Positions 1 to 9,712 are shown, counted from the stretch's first letter. The stretch is DNA of 64,000 bases from an uncultured Flavobacteriaceae bacterium (GCA_947498845.1 CANMLX010000002.1:1-64000), one strand, 5' to 3'. Made by a program: numbers and translations. The notes: generated by a model not told the origin, from the sequence alone.

Positions 1-225
1 TATGGATCCAAAAGGTGTTTTTTTGAGCAAAAATATCATTCCTAATTAAATTCACCCACAACTTTTAAGACTGATCCAAAAGTATCTCAAAACATAATTT
101 TACTGAAATTTAATTAATCTTTCCTTAACCTCAAAAAATATCAAATAAACTCTTGAAAACCATACATTTATTAACTACTTTTATAAAAGTTTCTTTTTCT
201 ATTAAAATCTTAAAAAACGAAATCA

Positions 226-825
226 TTGAATTTCAAACTAAGACTCTTACCGCCAAAAACCTCTAAATGGAGAACTATTGCTGTTTTTTTTATTGCGGTA
301 GTCATTGGTTTGGGTTTATTTATGGCAAGGGAGTCTAGGATAATATCTTATATGTCTGATGACCCACAAGCCTGTGTAAACTGTCATGTAATGACTCCCG
401 TTTACAATAGTTGGATGCACAGTTCTCACCGAGAATGGGCAAAATGTAATGACTGCCATGTACCCCACAACAACATTTTCAATAAATATTATTTTAAAGC
501 AAAAGATGGTTTATACCATGCATCTGTTTTTACAGCCCGTGCAGAACCCGACGTTATAGAAATGAAAGAAGCGTCACAAGAAGTGGTTCAGAATAACTGT
601 ATTCGTTGCCATGTACAACAAGTTACACAAGTAAAATATAATGGTTGGCTAGAAAGCCATAAAGAAAATAGAACTGGCCGACAATGTTGGAGTTGCCATA
701 AGCAAATTCCTCATGGTAAAGTACATGGATTAACCACTATAAAATTTAATGTTGCCCCATTGCCTACCGACGAAGAAGACGAACTTGTTATACCTTCTTG
801 GATGAAAAAACAGATTAAAGATTAA
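226..825 (+). CDS. nrfH: NrfH, tetrahaem cytochrome c quinol dehydrogenase
   Basis: This is the membrane-anchored small subunit of cytochrome c nitrite reductase. It oxidises menaquinol and passes electrons to NrfA in the periplasm. One N-terminal membrane helix (about residues 17-34) is followed by four CXXCH haem sites at about 50-54 (CVNCH), 74-78 (CNDCH), 125-129 (CIRCH) and 154-158 (CWSCH), as expected for the NapC/NirT/NrfH family. The length of 199 aa is near the family norm. The start is a TTG codon; no in-frame ATG lies before the membrane helix, so the exact start is uncertain by a few residues. nrfA begins 15 bp after the stop, so the two genes are surely cotranscribed. Confidence 0.95.
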   Translation: MNFKLRLLPPKTSKWRTIAVFFIAVVIGLGLFMARESRIISYMSDDPQACVNCHVMTPVYNSWMHSSHREWAKCNDCHVPHNNIFNKYYFKAKDGLYHASVFTARAEPDVIEMKEASQEVVQNNCIRCHVQQVTQVKYNGWLESHKENRTGRQCWSCHKQIPHGKVHGLTTIKFNVAPLPTDEEDELVIPSWMKKQIKD

Positions 826-839
826 TAAAAATATATAGT

Positions 840-2339
840 ATGAAAAACAAAGTATTATTTATCGTAACCATTATTGTCGTTTTTCTGCTAGGGCTTTTGG
901 CATCTAGTATTGTAAATAGAAAGTCTGAAGCAAAGTATAAATATGTACCACAAGTAAATATTGGAGAAAATGAACCAAGAAATGCGGTTTGGGGAGAAAA
1001 TTTTCCTTTAGAATACCAATCATCTTTACAAACCTTAGACACATCTTTCGCTACCTATCAAGGTGGTTCAACTATGCGAGATGTTCTTGAAGAAGACCCA
1101 CGTTTAGTGGTACTATTTGCAGGCTATGGTTTCTCTAAAGACTACAATCAAGGACGCGGACATGCTTATGCTATAGAAGATATCCATAATACGTTGCGAA
1201 CAGGTGGACCGAAAGGAAAAGGAGATGGCCCAATGCCAGCAACATGTTGGACGTGTAAAAGTCCAGATGTACCTCGTTTAATGAATGAAATTGGTATTGC
1301 AGAATTTTATAGTGGAAAATGGGCAGATAAAGGCGCAGAAATAGTAAACCCAATAGGTTGTGCCGATTGCCATAATCCTGAAACCATGAAGCTTCGTATA
1401 ACAAGACCTGCTTTAGTGGAAGCTTTTGATGCCATGGGAAAAGATATTAATAAAGCTACGCATAATGAGATGCGCTCACTTGTATGCGCACAATGCCATG
1501 TTGAGTATTACTTTGATAAAAAACTACCTGGTAAAGAAGGTGTTCCCTATTTAAAATTCCCTTGGAAGGGTGGTTTTACTGTTGAAGCTATGGAAGACTA
1601 TTATGACAACATAGAGTTTTCAGATTGGATACATAAATTAAGTAAAACTCCCATGCTAAAAGCTCAACATCCGGGTTATGAAACTTTTGTTACTGGTGTA
1701 CATGCAGACCGAGGCGTATCATGTGCCGATTGCCATATGCCATATAAAAGTGAAGGAGGTCAAAAATTTACAGACCATCATATTCGCTCACCTTTATCAA
1801 ATACATCTAATGCGTGCCAAGTTTGTCATAGAGAAGAATCTGATAAACTCATTGCCAATGTTTATGAAAGACAACGTAAAGCTACCGAGAATAGATTAAA
1901 ATTAGAAGACCTTCTTGTAAAAGCACATTTAGAAGCTAAAAAATGCTGGGATTTAGGAGCAACTGAAGAACAGATGAAGCCCATATTAACAGACATCCGT
2001 CACGGACAATGGCGTTGGGATTATTCGGCAGCTTCGCATGGCGCATCATTTCATTCTCCTGTTGAAACTGCTCGTGTTATTGGTAGTGGATTAGTTATAG
2101 CCCAAGAAGCTCGTGTTAAACTTGCACGTTTATTGGCTGACTTAGGGCACAATAAACCAATAGAAATGCCTGATATTTCTACGAAAGAAAAGGCACAGGA
2201 ATTTATAGGTCTAGATATGGAAAAATTAAGAGCTGAAAAAGCGGAGTTTAAAAAAACATTATTACCAAAATGGCTTGAAGAAGCAAAAGCACGCGAAGAT
2301 AAAATGCCAATAAATGCAGTGTCTTCAGTAGAAAACTAA
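840..2339 (+). CDS. nrfA: NrfA, pentahaem ammonia-forming nitrite reductase
   Basis: This is the catalytic subunit that reduces nitrite to ammonium with six electrons in the periplasm. It has an N-terminal signal or anchor helix (residues 4-22). The active-site haem is bound by CWTCK (136-140), the lysine-ligated motif that defines NrfA, and four ordinary CXXCH sites follow at 174-178, 216-220, 295-299 and 326-330. The tyrosine after the third haem (HVEYY) and the histidine before the fourth (GVHADRG) fit the catalytic Tyr and His of the family. Length 499 aa is typical. It is the second gene of the nrfHA operon and ends at a strong hairpin. Confidence 0.97.
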   Translation: MKNKVLFIVTIIVVFLLGLLASSIVNRKSEAKYKYVPQVNIGENEPRNAVWGENFPLEYQSSLQTLDTSFATYQGGSTMRDVLEEDPRLVVLFAGYGFSKDYNQGRGHAYAIEDIHNTLRTGGPKGKGDGPMPATCWTCKSPDVPRLMNEIGIAEFYSGKWADKGAEIVNPIGCADCHNPETMKLRITRPALVEAFDAMGKDINKATHNEMRSLVCAQCHVEYYFDKKLPGKEGVPYLKFPWKGGFTVEAMEDYYDNIEFSDWIHKLSKTPMLKAQHPGYETFVTGVHADRGVSCADCHMPYKSEGGQKFTDHHIRSPLSNTSNACQVCHREESDKLIANVYERQRKATENRLKLEDLLVKAHLEAKKCWDLGATEEQMKPILTDIRHGQWRWDYSAASHGASFHSPVETARVIGSGLVIAQEARVKLARLLADLGHNKPIEMPDISTKEKAQEFIGLDMEKLRAEKAEFKKTLLPKWLEEAKAREDKMPINAVSSVEN

Positions 2340-2362
2340 TTTATTTTCAAGATTACTATATC

Positions 2363-2400
2363 AAAGATACCTTATTAAACAAACAGTAAGGTATCTTTTA
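2363..2400 (+). terminator. Intrinsic terminator after nrfHA
   Basis: AAAGATACCTTA (2363-2374) and TAAGGTATCTTT (2387-2398) form a perfect 12-bp stem with a 12-nt loop, followed by T residues. It separates nrfHA from the downstream cytochrome c assembly gene. Confidence 0.85.
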
Positions 2401-2420
2401 ATTTATATGCTACCAATTAC

Positions 2421-5400
2421 ATGAATAAACTTTTACGCCTATTCTCCTCTCCTATTTTAGCAGTGTTATTCTTATTTACTTTCGCAATTTCTATGGCTGT
2501 GGCCACATTTATTGAAAACGATTTTGGCACTGCTACGGCTTGGAAACTTATTTATGATGCTTGGTGGTTTGAACTCGTTATGCTAGGGTTAGGCTTTTGT
2601 TTTATAATGAATATTTATAAATACAAGCTTTGGCGTTTAGAAAAATGGGCTTTGTTGATGTTTCATTTAGCATTTATAGTCATTTTAGTAGGTGCCAGTA
2701 TTACACGCTATGCGTCTTATGGTGGGGTTATGAGAATTCGTGAAGGTGCATCGTCTAATATTATTGTATCCAACAATAATTACCTTCATGTACATCTATC
2801 AGATGGTACGACCACAAAAATCATTAAAAAGCAGCTTAATTTTTCTCCATTAAGTGATAACGATTTTAGTATTACTACAGAATTCAATACGACTCCTATT
2901 ACCATTTCTTATAATGAATTTGTTGCAGATGCCATACCAGAAATAAAGGACGATGCAGAAAACGGGAAAGCCATGATTCAAATGGTCGTTTCAGCAGGAA
3001 ACGGAAGAGAAACTGTGTTTTTAGAAAAAGGAGAAGTTGAAGCTATTGGTGCGCATAAACACAAAGTAGGTTTTGAAGTTGACAAACCTGATGTGATTAA
3101 TATTATTGAAAACGATGATGTTTTCAGCATCCTATCTCCTAGAAACTTAAGCACGTTTGTGATGGCTACCGAAATAGCAGGAACTATAAAAAAAGATAGT
3201 TTACAAAACATGTCATTACGAACATTGTATCGCGATGGCGATGCATCTTTTGTACCACTCTCCTATCATCCAAATGCAGAAATAGCGCTTGTAAGTGCTG
3301 CTGAAAAACCAAAAGACAACGATGAGCAAAAAGATGATGCTTTAGTTGTAAATATTCAAGTAAACGAAACCCTAAAAAAAGCAACATTACTATATCGTGA
3401 AGGCTTTTTACCAACAACACACAATGTAGACATTGACAATATTAACGTATCACTATCCTATGGTGCTGAAGCTATAACTATACCTTTTTCAATTCATTTA
3501 GACGATTTTCAATTAGAGCGCTATCCTGGATCAACAAGTCCATCTGCATATGCAAGTGAGGTTAAAGTTCTTGATAATAACACAGAAACACCACACCGCA
3601 TTTTCATGAATAATGTATTGGATTACAAAGGCTATCGTTTTTTTCAAGCCAGTTATGACACAGACGAATTAGGAACCGTATTAGCCGTTAATCATGATGT
3701 TATTGGCACAAATATTACTTATTTGGGTTATTTTTTAATGATGATAGGCATGTTTTTTACCCTCTTTGGAAAAACATCTCGTTTCACATTAATCAATAAG
3801 AAATTAAAAAAACTGAAACTAAAAAATGCTCTAATACTCCTACTCTTCTTTAGCCTTTCAAATACCTCTTTTGCTCAAAATGAAAACAGTAAAACACTAA
3901 AAATTGATTTACAAACTGTAGCCCAACAGCATATAGATGTACAACACGCAGAATTGTTTGGTCGTTTAATGGTACAAGATTTAGACGGACGTATAAAACC
4001 AATGAATACTCTGGCCTCCGAGTTTTTAAGAAAACTATCACGCAAGCCTTATTTCAAATTTACACAAGATGGAGAAAGTATTCGCTTTAGTGCAAATCAG
4101 GCATTTTTGGCAATGCAATCTGCATCAAATGTTTGGCAATATATCCCGCTTATAAAAATAGACCCTAAAAAAGGAGGCGAACTCTTTAAAAAATTAAACA
4201 TAAGCGAAGATGGCTTAGTGGCTTTTGTAGGCTTATTAGACGATAACGGAAAGTACTTATTGGGTCAAGCTGTTGAACAGGCTAATAAAAAGAAACCTGC
4301 AGAGCGGAGCGAATTGGATAAAGAGGTTTTAAAAGTAGATGAGCGTTTCAATATTCTTTACAACGTATTTTCTGGAAACTATTTAAAAGTATTTCCTAAT
4401 AGTAATGATGAAAATAACAAATGGCATAGTCAGACACATCATTTTCAAGATTTCCCTTCTGAAGATGGTACATTTGCTAAACAAATTATACCAACCTATT
4501 TTAAAGATGTTACTACTAAAAATTGGGTAGATGCTAGTGAAAAATTAGGCTATATTAAAACATTTCAAGATGTTTTAGGAAAGGACATTATACCAAGTAG
4601 AAAGCGTATTGAAGCAGAATTATGGTATAATCAACTCAATCTAAACTTTTGGTTGTTTCAGGTGTTTTTTACTTTGGGAGCCATCTTATTGTTTTTAGCC
4701 ATTAGCAAGATTTTTATAAAGAAAAAAGTAATTGAATTTCTTTGGAATAGCTTTATCATTATAACCCTTATCAGTTTCCTCTTATTTACAGGAAACATTA
4801 TCCTAAGATGGTATATAGCACAACATGCGCCTTGGAGTAACGGTTATGAAATGTTGGTGTTTGTATCTTGGGTATTACTACTCTGTGGGTTAATGACGTT
4901 TAGAAAATCTGATTTTGCATTACCACTTTCCACGCTGTTTTCAGGAGCTTTATTATTTGTAAGTTACTTAGATTGGTTAAGTCCAGAAATAACCAATTTA
5001 ATGCCTGTACTAAAATCGTTTTGGTTAAAAATTCATGTAGCTACCATTGTAAGTAGTTATGCGCCTTTAGCCCTTTCTGCTATATTAGGCTTTATGGCAT
5101 TATTGCTCATGATTTTTAAAACTGAAAAAACAAAGAAAGAAATAGATATTAGAATTAAAGAACTTACATATATCAACGAAATCTCAATGACTATCGGTTT
5201 ATTCGTGTTAGCTGTAGGCACATTTTTAGGAGGTATTTGGGCAAATGAATCTTGGGGACGTTATTGGGCTTGGGACCCAAAAGAAACTTGGGCTTTAATT
5301 AGTATTATAGTCTATGCTATTGTTTTACACCTTCGTTTAATTCCTGGTTTAAAAAGCAATTACATGCTAAATACTGCAAGTGTATTCGCATTTGGCTCTA

Positions 5401-5564
5401 TTATCATGACATCCTTTGGCGTTAATTATTATTTATCTGGTTTACATAGTTACGCTGCTGGAGACCCCTTGCCAATACCAACATTCATTTACGTTTTAAT
5501 TGTTGTAGTCATCATTGTATCTGTGTTAGCTTATTACAGAAAGAAAGCTTTTTCTCTTAAATAA
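2421..5564 (+). CDS. ccsA: CcsBA-type fused cytochrome c synthase (ResB-CcsA)
   Basis: This system II cytochrome c biogenesis protein exports haem and attaches it to CXXCH motifs of apocytochromes on the outer face of the membrane. The N-terminal half is ResB-like, with three membrane helices in the first 100 residues, a large periplasmic domain and a helix near 435-455. A periplasmic linker follows, and the C-terminal third has many helices and the tryptophan-rich haem-handling motif ESWGRYWAWDPKETWAL, diagnostic of CcsA. At 1047 aa it matches the fused form found in Bacteroidota. Its position after nrfHA suggests that it serves the nine haems of NrfHA, possibly including the unusual CXXCK site. 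A terminator separates it from nrfA, so it may be expressed independently. Confidence 0.93.
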   Translation: MNKLLRLFSSPILAVLFLFTFAISMAVATFIENDFGTATAWKLIYDAWWFELVMLGLGFCFIMNIYKYKLWRLEKWALLMFHLAFIVILVGASITRYASYGGVMRIREGASSNIIVSNNNYLHVHLSDGTTTKIIKKQLNFSPLSDNDFSITTEFNTTPITISYNEFVADAIPEIKDDAENGKAMIQMVVSAGNGRETVFLEKGEVEAIGAHKHKVGFEVDKPDVINIIENDDVFSILSPRNLSTFVMATEIAGTIKKDSLQNMSLRTLYRDGDASFVPLSYHPNAEIALVSAAEKPKDNDEQKDDALVVNIQVNETLKKATLLYREGFLPTTHNVDIDNINVSLSYGAEAITIPFSIHLDDFQLERYPGSTSPSAYASEVKVLDNNTETPHRIFMNNVLDYKGYRFFQASYDTDELGTVLAVNHDVIGTNITYLGYFLMMIGMFFTLFGKTSRFTLINKKLKKLKLKNALILLLFFSLSNTSFAQNENSKTLKIDLQTVAQQHIDVQHAELFGRLMVQDLDGRIKPMNTLASEFLRKLSRKPYFKFTQDGESIRFSANQAFLAMQSASNVWQYIPLIKIDPKKGGELFKKLNISEDGLVAFVGLLDDNGKYLLGQAVEQANKKKPAERSELDKEVLKVDERFNILYNVFSGNYLKVFPNSNDENNKWHSQTHHFQDFPSEDGTFAKQIIPTYFKDVTTKNWVDASEKLGYIKTFQDVLGKDIIPSRKRIEAELWYNQLNLNFWLFQVFFTLGAILLFLAISKIFIKKKVIEFLWNSFIIITLISFLLFTGNIILRWYIAQHAPWSNGYEMLVFVSWVLLLCGLMTFRKSDFALPLSTLFSGALLFVSYLDWLSPEITNLMPVLKSFWLKIHVATIVSSYAPLALSAILGFMALLLMIFKTEKTKKEIDIRIKELTYINEISMTIGLFVLAVGTFLGGIWANESWGRYWAWDPKETWALISIIVYAIVLHLRLIPGLKSNYMLNTASVFAFGSIIMTSFGVNYYLSGLHSYAAGDPLPIPTFIYVLIVVVIIVSVLAYYRKKAFSLK

Positions 5565-5635
5565 CTCATGCTCAATCTTCAGGTTTCTACCTTTCTTTTA
5601 AAATCACAAATGGGTTACTTGAACTTTAAATACGG

Positions 5636-5724
5636 TTCACTTTCAATATAAAACACTTCACTTTAGATTTTAGTCGCTTCACTTAAAAAGTCATGATTCT
5701 GCCTTTAGTCATGGTATACATTTG
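5636..5724 (+). promoter_or_regulatory. Triple 21-bp-spaced repeat promoter (copy 1), probable LytTR target
   Basis: Three copies of TTCACTT(T/A) begin at 5636, 5657 and 5678, exactly 21 bp apart. A TACATTTG element (5717-5724) matching the Bacteroidota -7 consensus TAnnTTTG begins 39 bp after the start of the third repeat. I see no -33 TTTG at the usual distance, as expected for an activator-dependent promoter. LytTR-type regulators are known to bind direct repeats about two helical turns apart, and a LytTR regulator is encoded 2 kb downstream. That this regulator binds here is inference. Confidence 0.7.
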
Positions 5725-5748
5725 TATAAGAATTAAAACAATAACGTC

Positions 5749-5886
5749 ATGAAAAAGTTAAAATCAATTTCAAAAAAATGGAGTTTTGTAAGACAGTTTT
5801 TAAACATAAAACACTCTAAAAATGATACCTCAGCTAGATTAAATTTAATAAACAGAGACATTAATGACATACATATGTTTATATAA
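5749..5886 (+). CDS. Small basic ORF, 45 aa, unknown
   Basis: This short ORF starts with ATG 24 bp after the TACATTTG promoter element and ends 15 bp before the next gene. It begins MKKLKSISKKW and is rich in lysine and asparagine, with no membrane helix. I do not recognise it. Its support is its position: it is the first ORF behind a well-formed regulated promoter, and the second copy of that promoter at 9.7 kb is likewise followed by a short ORF. It may encode a small protein or be part of a leader for the lipoprotein gene that follows. Confidence 0.5.
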   Translation: MKKLKSISKKWSFVRQFLNIKHSKNDTSARLNLINRDINDIHMFI

Positions 5887-5900
5887 ATACACTAGAAATC

Positions 5901-6554
5901 ATGAAAACAATAAACAAAATATTAAGCATATTAACACTAATTGTTATGGTTACAAGTTGCTCAACGGTAAGAGTTGTTAGTACTTGGAACCATTCAAAAG
6001 AGCTCAATTTAAATGATAAGCGCATCATGGTAATAAGTAAAACGGATGACAATGTTGTTAGAAGTCAGTTTGAGAGTGACCTTGTAAACAAGTTAAGGGA
6101 GCATGGTCTCAATTCTATGGAAAGCTTAACCGTTTTTCCAAAAATTGATACTGAGGTAAAACTTAACGAAAATGAAGTGCAAAAAATCGTTGAGGACTTG
6201 AAAAATAAAGGCGTAGACATCATTATTCTTAATACTTTAAAAGATACTCAAGAATATACCAGAACAGAAACAACTGGTGGTGGCTACTCAACACTTTATT
6301 TTCCCACATACTTTAGAGGGCCTAATGGAACATTCTATCGTTACTACAATAGTATTCATGTAAAATCTGAGCCTGAAAGCACTATTACCCATACTGGTAA
6401 AAAATACATTCTAGAAACTGTTATTTACGATTTAACAAAAACTGATAACGAACAATTAATATCAGTTATAACGACAGAGATTGATAATCCTAAGTCTTTA
6501 GGAACTATTTCTAAAGATTTTTCAAAACAAATAATAAAAAAATTGATAAAATAA
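5901..6554 (+). CDS. Lipoprotein, unknown function, paralogue of the gene at 16.4 kb
   Basis: A 217-aa protein with a lipoprotein signal peptide (lipobox VTSC, Cys20). It aligns along its length with the minus-strand lipoprotein at 16444-17121: both have C-(S/A)-(T/S)-V near the lipidated cysteine, a RKI/KRI-MVIS-like strand, a KLREHG/KLKEEG helix end, and an E(T/A)V-YDL strand near the C-terminus. No catalytic motif is evident. It follows the 45-aa ORF by 15 bp and is probably expressed from the 21-bp-repeat promoter. A strong terminator follows. Outer-membrane or periplasmic location is inferred from the signal; function is unknown. Confidence 0.85.
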   Translation: MKTINKILSILTLIVMVTSCSTVRVVSTWNHSKELNLNDKRIMVISKTDDNVVRSQFESDLVNKLREHGLNSMESLTVFPKIDTEVKLNENEVQKIVEDLKNKGVDIIILNTLKDTQEYTRTETTGGGYSTLYFPTYFRGPNGTFYRYYNSIHVKSEPESTITHTGKKYILETVIYDLTKTDNEQLISVITTEIDNPKSLGTISKDFSKQIIKKLIK

Positions 6555-6588
6555 TTTTCATGTATAGTTAGTTTGGTTGGTTAGTTTG

Positions 6589-6640
6589 ACTGCCAGAGAA
6601 TCATTGAGATACCTTTCATACTTCTCTGGCAGTTGTTTTT
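6589..6640 (+). terminator. Intrinsic terminator after the lipoprotein gene
   Basis: ACTGCCAGAGAA (6589-6600) pairs perfectly with TTCTCTGGCAGT (6622-6633), followed by TGTTTTT. It separates the small ORF/lipoprotein unit from the sensor kinase gene. Confidence 0.85.
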
Positions 6641-6694
6641 AACTTCATATTTAAACTATACAAATAACTTATATTAATTTTAACTATATTAGTT

Positions 6695-7750
6695 ATGTTC
6701 TTCATCAATAACACTATAACTATTTTGACGACCAAATTTATAAAGCAAAATGTTTTACTAGGTATAGCATTTATAATATCAATACTCTTAACCTCTCCTA
6801 GAATCTTAATTATATTTGATATTGTAGATGACTTATCTACAGCTTTCACTACGGCTTCTGTAAAAGATATACTCTTTCGATTTTTATGGTTTACCTTTTT
6901 TTCTTGGTTGTTATTAGAGTTTAATGCAAACACTAAATATTTTTATTCAAAATTACAAAGCGTAATAAGAGGGTTAACAACTATCATAATTAATATTGCT
7001 TTATACTTCGCTTTATTACATTTGTTTTTCTTTTTGTACCCAAGGTTAGTAGGAGAATCAATGGTTTCAGAAGAACAAGGGTTAACCTACTTCGTATATT
7101 TTATTATAGCAATAATAATCATATTTATCGCTAGAATTTTAAGGTATCAAATGAGCTTAAAAGAAAAATTAATAGAGCAAGAAGCTTTAAAACAACAAAG
7201 CTTACAAAATGAATTGATGGCATTAAAAAATCAAGTTAATCCCCACTTTTTATTCAATTCACTAAACTCATTAAGCGCTTTAGTCAAAGAAAACAAAGAT
7301 GCGACCAACTTTATAAACAAACTCTCCTCCATGTATCGTTATATATTACAAAGTAGTGAACGAGATTTAGTATCTATAGAAGAAGAGCTTGAGTTTTTAA
7401 GTAGTTATATACATTTAATAAAAACAAGATATCGTAATCGTTTTAACATTACTTATAATATTCATGAAAAATGGATAAAAAAAGAAGTGCCCGTTTTAGC
7501 GCTTCAGTTGTTAGTTGAAAATGCCATTAAACACAATGAAATATCAGAAGAGAACCCACTTCAAGTTAATATATATTCCGAAGATGCGTTCATAATTATT
7601 GAAAATGAAATAAGACCCAGAAAAAGTTTAGCTACTGGAACAGGAAACGGTTTATCAAACCTTAATAAGCGGTATTATGCTCTAAAAAAGAAGCACATAA
7701 CAATAAGTAACAAAAATAACACCTTTAAAGTCAAACTTTCTTTAAATTAA
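6695..7750 (+). CDS. LytS-type membrane sensor histidine kinase
   Basis: A 351-aa histidine kinase of the LytS/YehU (His_kinase, PF06580-type) group. The N-terminal 150 residues contain four predicted membrane helices and no obvious extracellular sensor domain. A short coiled coil (about 152-178) leads to the phospho-acceptor motif NPHFLFNSLN with His184. The ATP-binding part includes LLVENAIKHN and a glycine-rich GTGNGLSNL segment. It lies 5 bp upstream of the LytTR response regulator, its obvious partner. The ligand is unknown; helices-only sensors of this type often respond to membrane state or lipophilic signals, which is inference here. Confidence 0.92.
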   Translation: MFFINNTITILTTKFIKQNVLLGIAFIISILLTSPRILIIFDIVDDLSTAFTTASVKDILFRFLWFTFFSWLLLEFNANTKYFYSKLQSVIRGLTTIIINIALYFALLHLFFFLYPRLVGESMVSEEQGLTYFVYFIIAIIIIFIARILRYQMSLKEKLIEQEALKQQSLQNELMALKNQVNPHFLFNSLNSLSALVKENKDATNFINKLSSMYRYILQSSERDLVSIEEELEFLSSYIHLIKTRYRNRFNITYNIHEKWIKKEVPVLALQLLVENAIKHNEISEENPLQVNIYSEDAFIIIENEIRPRKSLATGTGNGLSNLNKRYYALKKKHITISNKNNTFKVKLSLN

Positions 7751-7755
7751 TTACC

Positions 7756-8517
7756 ATGAAAGTAGTTATTGTAGAAGATGAATTAGCAGCAAGTGAACAA
7801 CTCACTTACTTAATAAATAATATAGATGCTAGCATAGAGATACTCACTGTTCTGGATTCTGTAAAATCTACTGTCGATTATTTTTCTAGTCCAAGTGAAG
7901 CCGTTTTAGTTTTTATGGATATACATCTTTCTGATGGTATTTCATTTGAAATTTTTGAACAGGTAACTATCAATATCCCTATAATATTTACAACAGCTTA
8001 TGATCAATATGCTTTAAAAGCATTTAAGTTAAATAGCATTGATTATCTTTTAAAGCCAATTAATGAAGAAGAATTAAGTAGCTCAATTAAAAAGTTTAAA
8101 ACTAATGCTAAAATTGACACAATCTCTTATGATAACATCCAACAATTAGTACAATTAATGCAATCTAAAAATCAGGTTTTTAGAACTACATTTTTAGTAC
8201 ATCAAAGAGATGAATTAATTCCAGTTAAAACAGAAGATATTGCTTATTTCTATATAGAAAACAGTATTGTAAAAGCTGTGACATATAAAAATCAAACTTA
8301 CATTATAGATAAAAAGCTAGAGGACATTGAAAACGAATTAGATCCGTATAATTTTCATAGGGCAAACAGGCAATTTATACTTAATAGAAATGCCATACAG
8401 AATATTAAATTCTACTTTAATGGAAAACTAATTATTAATGTAAATCCACCATCTAAAGAGCGCATTACAATAAGCAAAGCCAAATCTTCCGAAATAAAAA
8501 ATTGGATAAATAATTAG
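7756..8517 (+). CDS. LytTR-family response regulator
   Basis: A 253-aa response regulator. The receiver domain (1-115) has the acidic pocket at VEDE, phospho-acceptor Asp55 in FMDIHLSD, the conserved Thr in FTTAYD and Lys in LLKPIN. The C-terminal LytTR DNA-binding domain (about 150-250) has the signature HRANRQFILNRNAI. Such regulators bind pairs of direct repeats spaced about 21-22 bp, and two sets of three repeats at exactly 21 bp flank this gene block (5636-5685 and 9713-9762), so these are the best candidate targets. It is cotranscribed with the kinase and probably with the downstream cyclase. Confidence 0.93.
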   Translation: MKVVIVEDELAASEQLTYLINNIDASIEILTVLDSVKSTVDYFSSPSEAVLVFMDIHLSDGISFEIFEQVTINIPIIFTTAYDQYALKAFKLNSIDYLLKPINEEELSSSIKKFKTNAKIDTISYDNIQQLVQLMQSKNQVFRTTFLVHQRDELIPVKTEDIAYFYIENSIVKAVTYKNQTYIIDKKLEDIENELDPYNFHRANRQFILNRNAIQNIKFYFNGKLIINVNPPSKERITISKAKSSEIKNWINN

Positions 8518-8552
8518 GCTCACTAAAAACGCCTAACTATCAATGATTTAAT

Positions 8553-9623
8553 TTGAAATCTAGACATTATAAAATATTACGGGATTATATCATAGGTTGG
8601 TTAATAGCTAGCCTCGTCTGGCAACTCCTGCGAGGATCTCAGGACGTTAACATCCCTTATATGGAGGATTCTTTCTCCAATATATTTTTTATATTCATTA
8701 TAGCATGGATAACCCAAGGGTTACTTTACGGCACACTCCATATTTTCCTTGAAAAATTGGTTAGAAAACGTATTCCATTATCTAAGTTATTGGTATTTGC
8801 ACTTATACTACAAATTATATCTGCTATTGGGTTTTATATATTTATATTTTATTTGTTTGTTAAGATTGAAATATTTGTAGACACTACTTTTAAAATATCA
8901 GAGTTTATTCAATTATCTGTTATTTGGGTAAGCTTTATTTATACTATAGTAGTTAACTTCTTTATAAGCCTTTTTCTCAATATTAATTTAATGCTAGGTG
9001 AAGGCAATTTGATTAAATTCATTTCAGGAAAATTCTATACTCCAAAAGAAAAAGAGCTTATTTTCATGTTTTTAGACCTTAGAAACTCTACCACAATCGC
9101 TGAAAAATTAGGGCATATAAAATATAGTAAACTCCTTCAAGACTGTTTTTATGATTTAGCCATAATTAATAAATATAAAGCTTCTATTTACCAATATGTA
9201 GGAGATGAAGCGGTATTAACTTGGCCTTATAAAGAAGGTATTAAAAACGCTAAAAGTATTCGTGCTTTTTATGCTTTTAAAGACCAAATTAATAGTAGAA
9301 CAGATTACTATCTAAAAACTTATAGTTTAGTACCAGAATTTAAAGCAGGTATGAATTGTGGTATTGTAACTGTTGCAGAAGTTGGAGAATATAAACGTGA
9401 AATTGCATATCATGGTGATACTATAAATACAGCTTCAAGAATCCAAGATCAATGTAATCGATTAGGGTTTGATTTACTTATTTCAGAAAAGCTTTTAAAA
9501 GTCGTAGAAATCGACTCATGGACAACATCTACACTCGAAGGTAATATACTTCTAAAAGGTAAACAAGGAGCAATAAATATCTATTCCGTAACACGTATTG
9601 AGGATACGCTTCAATATGAGTAG
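8553..9623 (+). CDS. Membrane class III adenylate/guanylate cyclase
   Basis: A 356-aa protein with four N-terminal membrane helices (about residues 12-30, 42-65, 78-105, 122-148) and a cytosolic class III cyclase domain (about 165-350). Metal-binding aspartates are visible in FLDLRNST (Asp175) and YVGDEA (Asp218), and the transition-state Asn and Arg in GDTINTASR (Asn292, Arg296), so it should be active. I cannot decide between ATP and GTP as substrate. The start is a TTG codon; no better ATG is present. It follows the LytTR gene by 35 bp in the same orientation, linking a second messenger with this two-component system. Confidence 0.88.
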   Translation: MKSRHYKILRDYIIGWLIASLVWQLLRGSQDVNIPYMEDSFSNIFFIFIIAWITQGLLYGTLHIFLEKLVRKRIPLSKLLVFALILQIISAIGFYIFIFYLFVKIEIFVDTTFKISEFIQLSVIWVSFIYTIVVNFFISLFLNINLMLGEGNLIKFISGKFYTPKEKELIFMFLDLRNSTTIAEKLGHIKYSKLLQDCFYDLAIINKYKASIYQYVGDEAVLTWPYKEGIKNAKSIRAFYAFKDQINSRTDYYLKTYSLVPEFKAGMNCGIVTVAEVGEYKREIAYHGDTINTASRIQDQCNRLGFDLLISEKLLKVVEIDSWTTSTLEGNILLKGKQGAINIYSVTRIEDTLQYE

Positions 9624-9712
9624 CATTTTTGAATTCTTATCATTATAGTTAGCCCATCAAAACGAGCCCTTTTCTTCAACTCATATCACTTACTTAATAC
9701 TAACATTTTAAG

